Shown: positions 45,401 through 54,977 of the stretch, piece by piece
Layout: each line of letters begins with the position of its first letter
Numbering within the stretch: the stretch's first letter is position 1
DNA from: Bryobacterales bacterium
Lineage (GTDB): Bacteria; Acidobacteriota; Terriglobia; Bryobacterales; UBA6623
Assembly (NCBI GenBank): GCA_028819235.1
Contig: JAPPMC010000178.1
Span: 1-62,747, forward strand
DNA: 62,747 nucleotides
Direction: 5' to 3'
The notes under the pieces: model-generated
What the model was told of the DNA's origin: nothing
What the model saw: the letters and a program-made list of their open reading frames with translations, nothing else
The model's database searches: none
Made by a program: the position numbers and the translations under genes

Positions 45401-46080
45401 GCAGTCTCTGACTTCCGGTAATAGCCGAAGAAGGCGTTTCGTAATTCTGGTGGCGAGGCAGCTATGGACGGGGTTGAGAGGGAGGCCAGTCGAAGCGAAC
45501 TTCAAGGTTCGGACAGGCCATCGAAGGTTGGTTGGGCCGCGGGGGAGGCCAAGCTGACAGCCCAGTGGGCCGCGTCGAAGGGCAGCTTGTGACAGCAGCA
45601 GTTCACCGTGTGCACTGCCTTCGGGTTCGGGCTCGAGCAGCTGGGTCGGTGCGCTCAGACGGGAAGGGGTCATGCGAAGCCCGAGCCCCCAAGTTGGGGC
45701 GATGCGTCGCGACACTCACGGCCGGCCGGTCCCCTGCCTGCGGTCGATTCGAGCCGCTGCAATCGGCGCGACCTGGCTCGGATCACACTTGGGAAGTCCG
45801 CCAGCGCCAGTCGTGGTGACTCTGACGGATCCCGCTCGCCAAAACCTGCCAGCAATCTGGTGCGTGACCTTCAAAGAGGCCTACGCGAGTCGGTCCGATG
45901 CCGGCGTCGGGCTCCGGCGGCCACCCGTCCCAGTGCGCAAGATCGCGACACGAAACATAGACAGCGGAGCCCCGGCCAGGACAGGCTGTCACCGTGCACG
46001 CTTCGCAACCGCGAGCCTGCGCAACGCCCAGTCAGACTCTCCGACCGCCACCGGAGCGCCACCTCCGGCGGAGTCTCCGC
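45401..46080. repeat. ~0.68-kb long direct repeat, left copy
   Basis: Matches 50320-50986 in the same orientation over its whole length, from GCAGTCTCTGA(C/T)TTCCGGTA to GGAGTCTCCGC. Long blocks are identical, for example around TTCTGGTGGCGAGGCAGCTATGGACG and ATCGCGACACGAAACATAGACAGCG. Differences are single changes and small gaps. On the minus strand both copies hold a similar open stretch (YVSCRDLAHWDGWPPEPDAG in this copy), which I cannot assign to a family. Confidence 0.9.
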
Positions 46081-46222
46081 TCTGATTGAGCGCTAGCTTC
46101 GGCTGGTACCACGGTCATCGTCATGGGCTCGTCTGCCGAAAGAGATCCGCTAAGGGTAAGCGGCTGTCGCCAAGAACGAGCCTTCGCCGAAGAATGACGC
46201 GAACCACGGCGAGCACTGATCC

Positions 46223-46330
46223 TTACTTGGCGTCCGAAACGAGGCGAAGTTTCAGCTGGCGGCTGAGCCGTTCGTACACCTCAAGAATGGCCTCCGATAG
46301 CACTACTTCGGGGTAGGGTGCTTGCAGATA
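46223..46330 (-). pseudogene. 3' remnant of an unidentified gene
   Basis: A minus-strand frame ends in TAA at 46223 and reads YLQAPYPEVVLSEAILEVYE then RLSRQLKLRLVSDAK. The amphipathic, charged ending looks like a real C-terminus, but the frame is closed upstream by a stop with no start codon between, so only the tail survives. The family is not recognised. Confidence 0.45.
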
Positions 46331-46888
46331 GGTGGCGCGAGGACGAGAGGATCGTGATTAAAGGACAGACAAGATTGTATGTTACAATAGAGACTCTTCG
46401 CCTTTGGGCCGATTGGTTTGCGTTTGCTTTTCGGAATCACTCCGTCTCCGACTGCAGCGTCGGAGGGCAAACTGCGGGCACGGCGAATTGAACTGATCGG
46501 TCGGGCCATGCCGGCCGGGACGGTCGTCTGCTGTACGTTTCCGGCGCGGAATGGGGTTGGAAGCCGGCACACGCGGGTAGGCCTTCCCGCGCACTCCCGT
46601 ACGAGCATTTCAGCCGCCCGAAAGTCCCCCAGATGGCAAGAACCCGTATCCGACAGCGAATCCATCGCCATGGGTTGCATCGGGCCAGGCCCCGGCATGG
46701 ACCCGCGGGGTGGTCCGCGGGAGGCCCCGGCCCGGCCAGCGAAGCGCCCTAGCGTCCCCCGATCAGGGATCCCACGGCCTGTCCCAAACCGTGGAACTGC
46801 AGCCCTCGGCCAGCCTTGGGAACGCGGGTCCCGCGATGCAAACAATGGACAGCTGATGTTGGCGCAAGGGTACTAGAAGAGCGAGGGC
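46331..46888. other. Non-coding stretch before the methyltransferase gene
   Basis: No gene supported. An A/T-richer patch at 46355-46400 (GTGATTAAAGG, ATTGTATGTTACAATAG) may hold the promoter: TTGTATGTTACAAT includes an imperfect inverted repeat, but no standard -35/-10 pair is clear. Confidence 0.4.
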
Positions 46889-49798
46889 ATGCCACGGACG
46901 AACGAGACAGCATTCAACCTGGCCCTTGCCGACGTGCTGAGGAGGAAACATCCCAGATGGCAGGCCCGGGTGGGAGCCGAGCAGACCGGCGTGCTTGAGC
47001 AGCGGGCACTGCGGCCCGACATCGTGATCCGTCACCCCGGTGGCCTTCCGGTCACCCTGGAGACTGAGTTCGAGCCGGCCAGATCCGTCGAAGACGACGC
47101 GGTGGAGCGCCTTGCGCACTCCGTCGTGGGGGACGCGGGCATCGAGCACAGCATCGCCCTGAAAGTGCCGCTGTCGTTGAGGGGATCCCAGGCGCAGCTA
47201 GCTGGCAGGATCGAGAGCACGGTCTTCCGGTACTGTGTGTTCTTCGCCACCGAAGGCGAAGAGCCCAGAAGATGGCCCCGGACGGGTTGGATCGGCGGGA
47301 ACCCCGACGATCTGGCAGGCCTGATCGAGCGGGTGTCGGAATCCGAGAGGCTCATCGCGCGGGGGATGCGTGTTCTCGAGGAGCGGATCGGCTGGGCTGC
47401 ATTCAAGGTGCTGGATGACGCCGATCTTGGTTTCGATGGTCCACTCCTCCAAATGGCGGACCTGCTTCACCAGAAGCCCGGAAAACAGACGGCCCGCATG
47501 GCCATGGCGATTGTGGCGAACGCGGTCGTCTTCCACAACTCGATCGCCGCCTCCCATCAGCTCCAGAGAATCGACCAGATTCGTGGCTTGCTGGGAAAGA
47601 TCTCTCCCACGAAGGTCTGGGCCAGTTGGCAGCACATCCTGAGGGAGATCAACTACTGGCCAATCTTCGATCTCGCTTCGAGAATCCTCGCCAGCTTGAG
47701 GCCGGCTTCGGCTCCGGCGGTGATCCGGCAGCTATCGGAGGCTGCGGACGAACTGGCGGATGTAGGCGTGACCAGCCTCCACGATATGTCGGGTCGCATG
47801 TTCCAGAGACTGATCGTGGACCGCAAGTTCCTTGCGACGTTTTACACGCTGCCCTCGTCGGCGGCCCTGCTGGGAGAACTGGCGGTATCGCGTCTAAGGT
47901 GTGACTGGAGGGAGCCCGCTTCCATAGCCAAGCTGCGCATCGCCGACCTCGCCTGTGGAACGGGGACGCTGATTTCGGCTGCCTACCAAGCGGTGCTCGG
48001 TCGTCATAGGCGAACCGGAGGCCAGGATGCTGACCTGCACGGCCCGATGATGGAGCGCGCGCTGATTGCTGCGGACATCATGCCCGCTGCGACGCACCTG
48101 GCAGCGTCCATCCTCTCAAGTGCGCACCCTGGCCTGACATTCAGCCGAACACGGGTGCTGACTATGCCGTACGGGCGACAGGAACCGGGACGCCCGCTGG
48201 CGCTCGGCTCGCTGGACCTGATCGAGAAGGAAGTGGCCCGCCCACTGTTCGGGACCGGGCGTCAGGTGGCGCACGGTCGTCGTCCGCACGAGGACGCGGA
48301 AGAGGCAGACGACGAGGTGGTCCTGGACCACAGTTCGGCCGACCTTGTAATCATGAATCCACCGTTTACCCGGCCCACGAACCACGAGTCCACGACCGTG
48401 CCCGTACCGTCGTTCGCGGGATTCGAGAAGAGCAGGGACGAACAGAAGGCCATGTCCGGGCACCTCAAGAAGGTGCGCGGGCAGCTGGAACAACCTGCCG
48501 GCCACGGCAACGCGGGGCTGGCATCCAACTTTGTGGACCTAGCCCACGTCAAGACCAAGCCGGGTGGAGAACTGGCCCTGGTGTTGCCGGCGTCGTCGGT
48601 GAGCGGACATTCGTGGACGGGCATGCGGGGGCTGCTGGCAGCGCAGTACCGGGATTTGTGCGTGGTCTCGATTGCCACCAGCGGTTCCACGGACCGGGCG
48701 TTCTCGGCGGACACCGGGATGGCAGAGGTCCTGGTCCTTGCGCGGAAGTGCAAGGGACCTGGCGAAGCTGACGGTGAAACACTCTTCGTGAACCTCTCGG
48801 CTCGTCCTGGGAGTCTGGCCGAAGCGGCGGAGACGGCGAGGGCGATTGCGAATCTGCCGTCGGCCAGCCGCTCCGGAAAGCTTCGAATCGGGGACACGCA
48901 GCGCGCTGGAAACTTTCTGAGGGCGCCGTTGAGCGAGGGAGGCTGCGCGGGGCTGCTGGAAGAACGCCTAGCTCTCTCGATGATGACGTTTCGTCGAGGG
49001 GTACTCAGGCTGCCGAGATCGAATGACGCGGAGATCCCCGTGACGACCCTGGCTAGGCTGGGCGCGAGGGGCCTCGTGCATCGAGACATCAGCGGAACCG
49101 AAAGAGGGGCACGTACCGGAATGCCGCGGGGGCCGTTCGATGTTGTTCCGATGGGGCGGACGCCGCTCGCCGCTGTCTCCTATCCGATGCTCTGGGCACA
49201 CCGGGCGAGCCAAGAGCGGCGTCTGGTCGTAGCACCAGATCACCAGGGGGAAGTCCGTGACGGCTGCGAGGCACGTGCAGTAGAAGTCTGGAATGGGACT
49301 GCATCCAGGCTCCACTGCAATCTGGGTTTCCAGTTGAACTCGCAGAGCCTTGCAGCATGCCTCACGGAGGAGCCGTCGATTGGAGGAAGGGCGTGGCCCA
49401 ACTTTCTCCTCCTCCGACCCGAACTGGCCGAGGTCGTGGTCCTGTGCGCGAATACAACGCTCGGGCTCATGGGCTTCTGGTGGGTGGGTACCAGACAGCA
49501 GGAGGGGCGGGCCGGAATGACTATCACCAAGCTCCCTGAGCTGCCGATCCTGGATCCAACGGTCCTCGGAACCGGGGCCATCGCCAAGGCAAAGCGGGAA
49601 TTCGAATCGCTCCGCAAGCGGGAATTCCTACCAGCTAACGAGGCGTACCGGGATTCCGCTCGTGAGGCGCTGGACCGATTCGTGCTGGTCAACCTCTTTG
49701 GACTGCCGGAGGCAGTTCTGGGACCTCTCGCTCTGCTCCGGAACCAGTGGTGCGCGGAGCCAAGCGTCCATGGTGGCAAGAACACGAGGCTTCGGTGA
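46889..49798 (+). CDS. DNA adenine methyltransferase with nuclease-like N-terminus (type IIG-like)
   Basis: A 969-residue protein. The methyltransferase core has the FYTLP motif (318-322) before motif I DLACGTGT (353-360, SAM binding) and catalytic motif IV NPPF (490-493), the order of the gamma-class N6-adenine enzymes seen in type I and IIG systems. The first ~100 residues have a restriction-like arrangement RPD-x13-ExE (Asp 44, Glu 58, Glu 60) with Glu in place of the usual Lys, so cutting is possible but doubtful. The C-terminal ~350 residues resemble target-recognition regions. No separate R or S gene is adjacent. The gene lies between two long direct repeats. Start ATG 46889 with GAGGG just upstream. 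Confidence 0.8.
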   Translation: MPRTNETAFNLALADVLRRKHPRWQARVGAEQTGVLEQRALRPDIVIRHPGGLPVTLETEFEPARSVEDDAVERLAHSVVGDAGIEHSIALKVPLSLRGSQAQLAGRIESTVFRYCVFFATEGEEPRRWPRTGWIGGNPDDLAGLIERVSESERLIARGMRVLEERIGWAAFKVLDDADLGFDGPLLQMADLLHQKPGKQTARMAMAIVANAVVFHNSIAASHQLQRIDQIRGLLGKISPTKVWASWQHILREINYWPIFDLASRILASLRPASAPAVIRQLSEAADELADVGVTSLHDMSGRMFQRLIVDRKFLATFYTLPSSAALLGELAVSRLRCDWREPASIAKLRIADLACGTGTLISAAYQAVLGRHRRTGGQDADLHGPMMERALIAADIMPAATHLAASILSSAHPGLTFSRTRVLTMPYGRQEPGRPLALGSLDLIEKEVARPLFGTGRQVAHGRRPHEDAEEADDEVVLDHSSADLVIMNPPFTRPTNHESTTVPVPSFAGFEKSRDEQKAMSGHLKKVRGQLEQPAGHGNAGLASNFVDLAHVKTKPGGELALVLPASSVSGHSWTGMRGLLAAQYRDLCVVSIATSGSTDRAFSADTGMAEVLVLARKCKGPGEADGETLFVNLSARPGSLAEAAETARAIANLPSASRSGKLRIGDTQRAGNFLRAPLSEGGCAGLLEERLALSMMTFRRGVLRLPRSNDAEIPVTTLARLGARGLVHRDISGTERGARTGMPRGPFDVVPMGRTPLAAVSYPMLWAHRASQERRLVVAPDHQGEVRDGCEARAVEVWNGTASRLHCNLGFQLNSQSLAACLTEEPSIGGRAWPNFLLLRPELAEVVVLCANTTLGLMGFWWVGTRQQEGRAGMTITKLPELPILDPTVLGTGAIAKAKREFESLRKREFLPANEAYRDSAREALDRFVLVNLFGLPEAVLGPLALLRNQWCAEPSVHGGKNTRLR

Positions 49799-50319
49799 GC
49801 GAGCAGGGGTGGTCTGCAAGACTATGCGCATGCCCGTTCAATAGGCACAGCCCAGTCGCCACGTGATTGCAGTGCTGGTTTCGCACCATCGAACCATTCG
49901 ACCCAGAGGCAACCAGAAGTCCTTCCCCTCGGTGAGTGGGCGGCTTCTTCGCCCCTGGTGGCGTCCCTACTCCATTCCGACCGGCTTCGACCGGAAACCA
50001 GGACGTTGCTGTGGACCCCTCACGGCGATTGACACTAACGGCCTCGCGATGGGTCTCGCAGTTGGAGCTCGCCGGCGAGAAAACGGAACGTGGAAGGCCT
50101 CATTGCATCGACAAGATTCTCGATCAGTCCATTCTCAATTCGCATTCCAACTCCACTAGAGAGCCCACCAACCAGAGGGCTACCAAGGGTCCATTCACGA
50201 GCCTGTCATCGAGCTCCACGGATAATCCTTGTCCTTGCAGCGAAACGACGTACAACGCACTCCAGCATTTGGCAACAGGCGGCGGTGGACGCGACCGAAG
50301 AGGACCAAACCAGCGATAG
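49799..50319. other. Non-coding stretch between methyltransferase gene and right repeat
   Basis: No gene or RNA is supported here. Confidence 0.45.
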
Positions 50320-50986
50320 TGCAGTCTCTGATTTCCGGTATTCGTCGAAGACGGCGTATCGTGATTCTGGTGGCGAGGCAGCTATGGACGCGGTTGAGGG
50401 AGGCCAGTCGAAGCGAGCTTCAAGGTTCGGCGAGGCCATCGGGAGTTGGTTGGGCCGCGGGGGAGGCCAAGCTGACAGCCCAGCAGGCCGCGTCGAAGGG
50501 CGGCTCTTGACAGCAGCAGTTCACCGTGGGCACTGCCTTCAGGTTCGGGCTCGAGCAGATGGGTCGGTGCGCTCAGACGGGAAGGGGCCATGCGAAGCCC
50601 GAGCCCCCACATTGGGGCGATGCGTCGCGACACTCACGGGCGGCCGGTCCCCTGCCTGCGGTCGATTCGAGCTGCTACAATCGGCGCGGCTTGGGTCGGA
50701 TCGCACTTGGGAAGTCCGTCAGCGCCAGTCGTGGCGACTCTGACGGACCGCGCTCGCCAAGGCCTGCCAGCAACCTGGTAGGAGACCTTCAATAAGGCCT
50801 GCGCGAGTCGGTCCGATGCCGGCGTCCGGCTCCGGCGGCCACCCGTCGTAGTGCGCAAGATCGCGACACGAAACATAGACAGCGGGCCCCCGGCCGGGAC
50901 AGGCTGTCACCGCGTACGCTTCGCAGCCGAGAGCCTGGTCGACTCTCCGACCGCCACCTGAGCGCCACCTCAAGCGGAGTCTCCGC
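50320..50986. repeat. ~0.67-kb long direct repeat, right copy
   Basis: Second copy of the repeat at 45401-46080, direct orientation. The minus-strand open stretch is conserved with changes (YVSCRDLAHYDGWPPEPDAG), and the copy differs by scattered substitutions and a few small gaps. The interior between the copies is about 4.2 kb. Confidence 0.9.
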
Positions 50987-51287
50987 CGCTGGGAGCAACA
51001 CATTGCCCGTTCTGTATTCAGACATAGAAGGGACATAGCATCTACAGACATTCTGAAATCCGGCTGCTACCTCTACATCTACGCGTCCTCGTGCCACGAT
51101 TATCGGAAATCAGAGTCTCGAACTTGGCATTGAGTTCCTGCGATCACAGGTCGCCGACGTCTCTGACTCAGACCCATGTGTCGCCGTCCCACCGAGGGCC
51201 GATTCCGTTGCTCCGGCTCCGAGACCGATGTGGTCGCTGCCTCTGCACGAGGAATTGCTGGAGGAGAGAAACAACGAGCGACGCAAG
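50987..51287. other. Gap between the right repeat and mcrC
   Basis: About 300 bases with no supported gene. McrC ends at its right side and there is no terminator that I can see. Confidence 0.4.
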
Positions 51288-52418
51288 TCAAAGTAGCCGA
51301 GCCGCCGTTCCGCGCTGAGGCTGAGCCATCGATGGTCTGGGCTCGCGGCTCCCTTTGAGTAGCGGCTCCCTACGATTCCTTACTCTCTCGGTCACCAACT
51401 CCCTCAGGTCCATCTCAATCTCCATCCACTCACGCGACAGATCGATCGAACAGACCCGGATCCGCCGTCCGACAAGCTCAAAACGATAGTCGAAGTCGAC
51501 ATCAACCGCCGCATATAGGAGCCACCCCTCCGGCTCGGGATCGTGCGAAGAGGCCGTGGCAGCCCAGTTCGTCACATAGGCGAAGATTTGATAGAGGTGG
51601 CCTGACTTCGCTCGCTCGCCCCCGAAGCGCCCATCCAGCGGACTGCTGTAGAACTTGGTGTCTAAGATAATCGAACGTTCAGGCGACCGCAGCATGATGT
51701 CAGTCTGCATGCGCGGAAGATGCCGAAGATCCGTCTCGCTGTCCTCCGCTCCGAACCAGTCGATTCTGGGTGAGTTCACCCGGTAGTCCGTCTCCCGTTC
51801 GAAGAACGTCTTCACGAACTGCTGGAACAGCAGGCCCATCTTCCGTTCGTCCTTTCGAAAGTCGCGGAACTGCGCCGTTCCTTCCTCTTCGTTCACCACG
51901 AGATTCTCGTGGATGATGAGGCATACGTGGAGGAGGAAGCTATAGAATCGGTTGTTCCGGTGGACTTGGACCGTGCGAAACAGACTCGCAGTGAGGCGGA
52001 CATCTGATACCGCGTCAAGCTTTCGGTATAGGCGCTCGGTCCGACGTCTCTTGACTGGATCCAACGTCGCGACCAGACTAAGGCTTCGGAGGGTCGCCTT
52101 GAGAATCCGGTTTTGCGGCACGTCGTAGCTCAATTCGTCAAATACACAGTGCGTCTTGCCGTTCAGCAGCAAGTTCCGCTTTACCGTGGTTGCGAGATCG
52201 AGTTTGCCCTTGAGGCCCCGGAAGTCCGCATGGAAGTCGAGGTAGTCGCGATCGAGCCCGCGGGCGACGAGCCTTGAGACGCCTTCGTTGAGAACCTTGG
52301 CAAACAGGTCGACTAGGCCGCCGAACTTCTCGGACCCAACATCTACCGTCTCCCCTTCCCCGACGTGGTTCCAAGCGTAGCAGAGGAGGTAGTAGATGTT
52401 CCTGACCGGAATCTTCAC
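51288..52418 (-). CDS. mcrC: McrC nuclease subunit of McrBC restriction system
   Basis: A 376-residue endonuclease subunit. The N-terminal IPVRNIYYLLCYAWNHV and DFRGLKGKLDLATTVKRNLL are typical of McrC. The PD-(D/E)XK site is present as MQTDIML (Asp 240) and IILDTKFY (Asp 253, Lys 255). It forms a complex with the McrB GTPase and cuts DNA after translocation from modified sites. Its start overlaps the mcrB stop by four bases (ATGA). The last ~40 residues are arginine-rich and variable. Confidence 0.93.
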   Translation of the reverse strand: MKIPVRNIYYLLCYAWNHVGEGETVDVGSEKFGGLVDLFAKVLNEGVSRLVARGLDRDYLDFHADFRGLKGKLDLATTVKRNLLLNGKTHCVFDELSYDVPQNRILKATLRSLSLVATLDPVKRRRTERLYRKLDAVSDVRLTASLFRTVQVHRNNRFYSFLLHVCLIIHENLVVNEEEGTAQFRDFRKDERKMGLLFQQFVKTFFERETDYRVNSPRIDWFGAEDSETDLRHLPRMQTDIMLRSPERSIILDTKFYSSPLDGRFGGERAKSGHLYQIFAYVTNWAATASSHDPEPEGWLLYAAVDVDFDYRFELVGRRIRVCSIDLSREWMEIEMDLRELVTERVRNRREPLLKGSREPRPSMAQPQRGTAARLL

Positions 52419-54634
52419 GCTAACAGCTTTTGGATTTCCCCGTCCACACGATCGGGACGGTCGAACCAGTATTCCCGCAACAGGGGCTCGATCTCACGCC
52501 GGACGATCGCTTCGTACCAAGACTCGTCGAAGTCTTCTTCGTCGTCGCCCGGGCAGAAGAAGCTGTGCCCGATCTCGAAACCGGGACCGAGATTCCTACG
52601 GTCCGCCCGAATCACCTTGTTCAGTGCCGAGAATCGGTCAATGATCTTGTTGACGAGCCCCTCGGGAACACCCACCTTATTCAGATAATCGCTGAACTGG
52701 TCCGTCCCGAAGGCGGGTGGAAGACGAATGAACGCGAAGCGCCGCCGCAGTGCGTAGTCCACCATCGCCAAGGACCTGTCCGCCGTATTCATCATGCCGA
52801 TCAGGTAGAGGTTCTTCGGAACGTGAAACGGGTCGGGCGAATAGGTCAGCGGGACGGCGTATCGGAGATTTCGCTTGTCTGTCTCTATGAGCATCATCAG
52901 TTCGCCGAATATCTTGCTCAAATTCCCCCGATTTACCTCGTCGATGATAAAGACGTATCGAGAGTCGGGATTGGCCGCTGCCTCGCGGCAGAATGATAAG
53001 AACACGCCGTCACGCAGTTCGAATCCCCCTTCTTCCGTCGGTCGATACCCTTGGACGAAGTCCTCGTAAGCGTAGCTCTGGTGGAACTGGATCATACGCA
53101 CCCTCCCGGGAACTTTGTATCCGATCATCCGGTAGGCCAACCGCTTGGAGATAAAGGTCTTTCCGACTCCGGGAGGCCCCTCTAGGATGACGTTCTTCTT
53201 GCGCTCCAAGGCATCGATGATGTAGTTGAAATCTGCTTCCGCAAGAAAGAGATCCTTCAGGGCTTCCGGCAGGGCAAAAAGGCGAGCAACTTGGGTCGTT
53301 GGTCCCGTTGTGCGACGATCCTTCCTCTCCATGAACCGAAAGGCGTACAGGACCCAGCGCTTGTAGGGACTGAAATCGGTGAGGGTCTTGGCGGTAACCC
53401 TTTGCGCCTTGGGCAGCCGCCAACGACCGGTCTTCTCCCAATTGACTCGACGCACGTGCCGGAACTCGGGACGGGTATCGTCGAACTGGTACTCGGATGT
53501 GATGACCCCGTGGCCCAACAGCAACCTGAAGCCCTGCTTGACCAAGACATGGTCTCCGGGTTGCATCTCGTGGGCAAACTGAAAGCAGGCGAGTGAGTCA
53601 TTCAACGGATTTGGCTTGTCGAGGACTTCACGGAGCCGTTCGTGGATTTCCCATCTGTTATCGAACTCTCGGAGATCGCCGAGGTCGTCCCACCCAATCG
53701 CGATGATGCCCTTCTCCCGGAACTCATCCCAGTGTCGTGCCCCCGCACCCGCCGCGACCGCCCACACGCGGTTCTCTCCGAACGTTTCTCGATACCATTT
53801 CTCCGCTGCCTCGGGACGCGGAAGGTCGTCGTCATCGGGCCCCGGTCGCCAGACCTTCAGATGCGGTTTGTCGTGGAAATCGAAGTCGGGATCCGCGCCC
53901 TTCTCTCGGAGCTTCTGGCGGACGACGAGAAGCTGCCGATCGAGGTCAATCCGATCCTTGAACTTGAAGTCTTCCCCGAGCTTCTCCGCAAAAGCGCGGA
54001 GGATGATTCTCTTCTGAGTGGCCGTTGCAAAGGGCTCGAAGTGGTCGGGGAACAGCAGATACAAGAGAATGTGTCGGAGCTGGCGCGTCGCTGTCGCGTC
54101 CTGCTCCTCCAGCCAATCCCCAAGATTCCAGGGGCCCGCAAGGCGAGCCTCGCGTTGCGAAGCCGTCAACCGAGTCCATCCCTCCATCACTCGGATGAAG
54201 AAGAGCAGTTCTTTCCATCGAAGTGTGCCGAAGGCCGGGCCCGGACTCCCAACACCGAGCTGCAGGGCTTCGTGAAGCGCAAACGGAGCGTCGGGAAGCC
54301 GCTCGCCCGACCATTCCCAGACTTGGCGAATCTGTTGGCGCTTTGTTCCGGGCTGCATCGAGCTTGGCACGGGAAACAAGTACATCACCCAGAGCATTTC
54401 CGCCGCTAGCTGCTTCGCGCTTGGGGGCGCTGGTGCTAGTTGGGTCTCTAGCTTCTCCAAGAAGCTTCCCTCTCCTGTGTCCAGATTCTCCGCGTAGAAG
54501 CGAACTAGGCTTGCGACGTTCTCTGGAGTCCAGAGCGACTTCTGCGTGAATACGGATCCGTCGCGGCGGAGACAACGATCTCGCCAGATGATGGCTGCGC
54601 GGAGAACAGGGTGATCAGACGTTAGCCTAGGCAT
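52415..54634 (-). CDS. mcrB: McrB-type AAA+ GTPase with EVE-like domain
   Basis: A 739-residue motor subunit. C-terminal AAA+ domain (about 455-739): Walker A GPPGVGKT (486-493), Walker B VFIIDEVNRGNLSK (561-574), the McrB signature MNTADRS (615-621) and ALRRRF arginine finger (628-633). The central part (about 289-405) matches an EVE/ASCH-like fold (RVWAVAAGAGARHWDEFREK then GDHVLVKQGFRLLLGHGVI), which in relatives reads modified cytosine in DNA, so it probably sets target choice. The first ~270 residues are unassigned and helical. The order mcrB-mcrC with four-base overlap is standard. The gene faces manC across a 343-base gap. Confidence 0.92.
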   Translation of the reverse strand: MPRLTSDHPVLRAAIIWRDRCLRRDGSVFTQKSLWTPENVASLVRFYAENLDTGEGSFLEKLETQLAPAPPSAKQLAAEMLWVMYLFPVPSSMQPGTKRQQIRQVWEWSGERLPDAPFALHEALQLGVGSPGPAFGTLRWKELLFFIRVMEGWTRLTASQREARLAGPWNLGDWLEEQDATATRQLRHILLYLLFPDHFEPFATATQKRIILRAFAEKLGEDFKFKDRIDLDRQLLVVRQKLREKGADPDFDFHDKPHLKVWRPGPDDDDLPRPEAAEKWYRETFGENRVWAVAAGAGARHWDEFREKGIIAIGWDDLGDLREFDNRWEIHERLREVLDKPNPLNDSLACFQFAHEMQPGDHVLVKQGFRLLLGHGVITSEYQFDDTRPEFRHVRRVNWEKTGRWRLPKAQRVTAKTLTDFSPYKRWVLYAFRFMERKDRRTTGPTTQVARLFALPEALKDLFLAEADFNYIIDALERKKNVILEGPPGVGKTFISKRLAYRMIGYKVPGRVRMIQFHQSYAYEDFVQGYRPTEEGGFELRDGVFLSFCREAAANPDSRYVFIIDEVNRGNLSKIFGELMMLIETDKRNLRYAVPLTYSPDPFHVPKNLYLIGMMNTADRSLAMVDYALRRRFAFIRLPPAFGTDQFSDYLNKVGVPEGLVNKIIDRFSALNKVIRADRRNLGPGFEIGHSFFCPGDDEEDFDESWYEAIVRREIEPLLREYWFDRPDRVDGEIQKLLA

Positions 54635-54977
54635 TTCAACGATTCGGTCTCCGCATTGGCCGTGGGGCGATGTCCACTCTCATCTTGGTCCTTGCGATCC
54701 CTGTGGACCCGGAGAGTCTCGCCTGATAAGCCTGCCATGCGACGATGCAGCGAACATATCACGACCCGAAGGTAGTGTTCGCCTCAGCGTTGCCCGTCCG
54801 GCCATCAGGTCAGTTGCCAAGCTTGGCACCGTCCTGCAGATTGGGCCTCGCACTGAGCTTCGGACGGTTGCTCTTGGATCAGGCCTTGGTCCCTGCTGTC
54901 CAGCAAGCCAGATGCTGCGCCCATCGCTCTGTTTGGACGCGGCGACTCTCGATCGGTCCGAGCACTTGCTGGACGGC
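54635..54977. other. Gap between defence island and manC
   Basis: Separates the start of mcrB from the end of manC, both minus strand. No gene, tRNA or attachment-site repeat was seen, so the right edge of the island is not marked by an obvious integration signal. Confidence 0.4.

Noticed and set aside
45125..45421. Frame overlapping the OLD-like stop by four bases
   Set aside because: Translation is low-complexity and it runs into the direct repeat; no homology recognised.
46303..46845. 180-codon minus-strand frame left of the methyltransferase gene
   Set aside because: Pro/Arg/Gly-rich shadow with no motif, in a different frame from the genuine gene tail at 46223-46330.
46889..49798. BREX PglX assignment
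   Set aside because: No other BREX genes (brxA/B/C, pglZ, brxL) are present, and the N-terminal nuclease-like part is unlike PglX.
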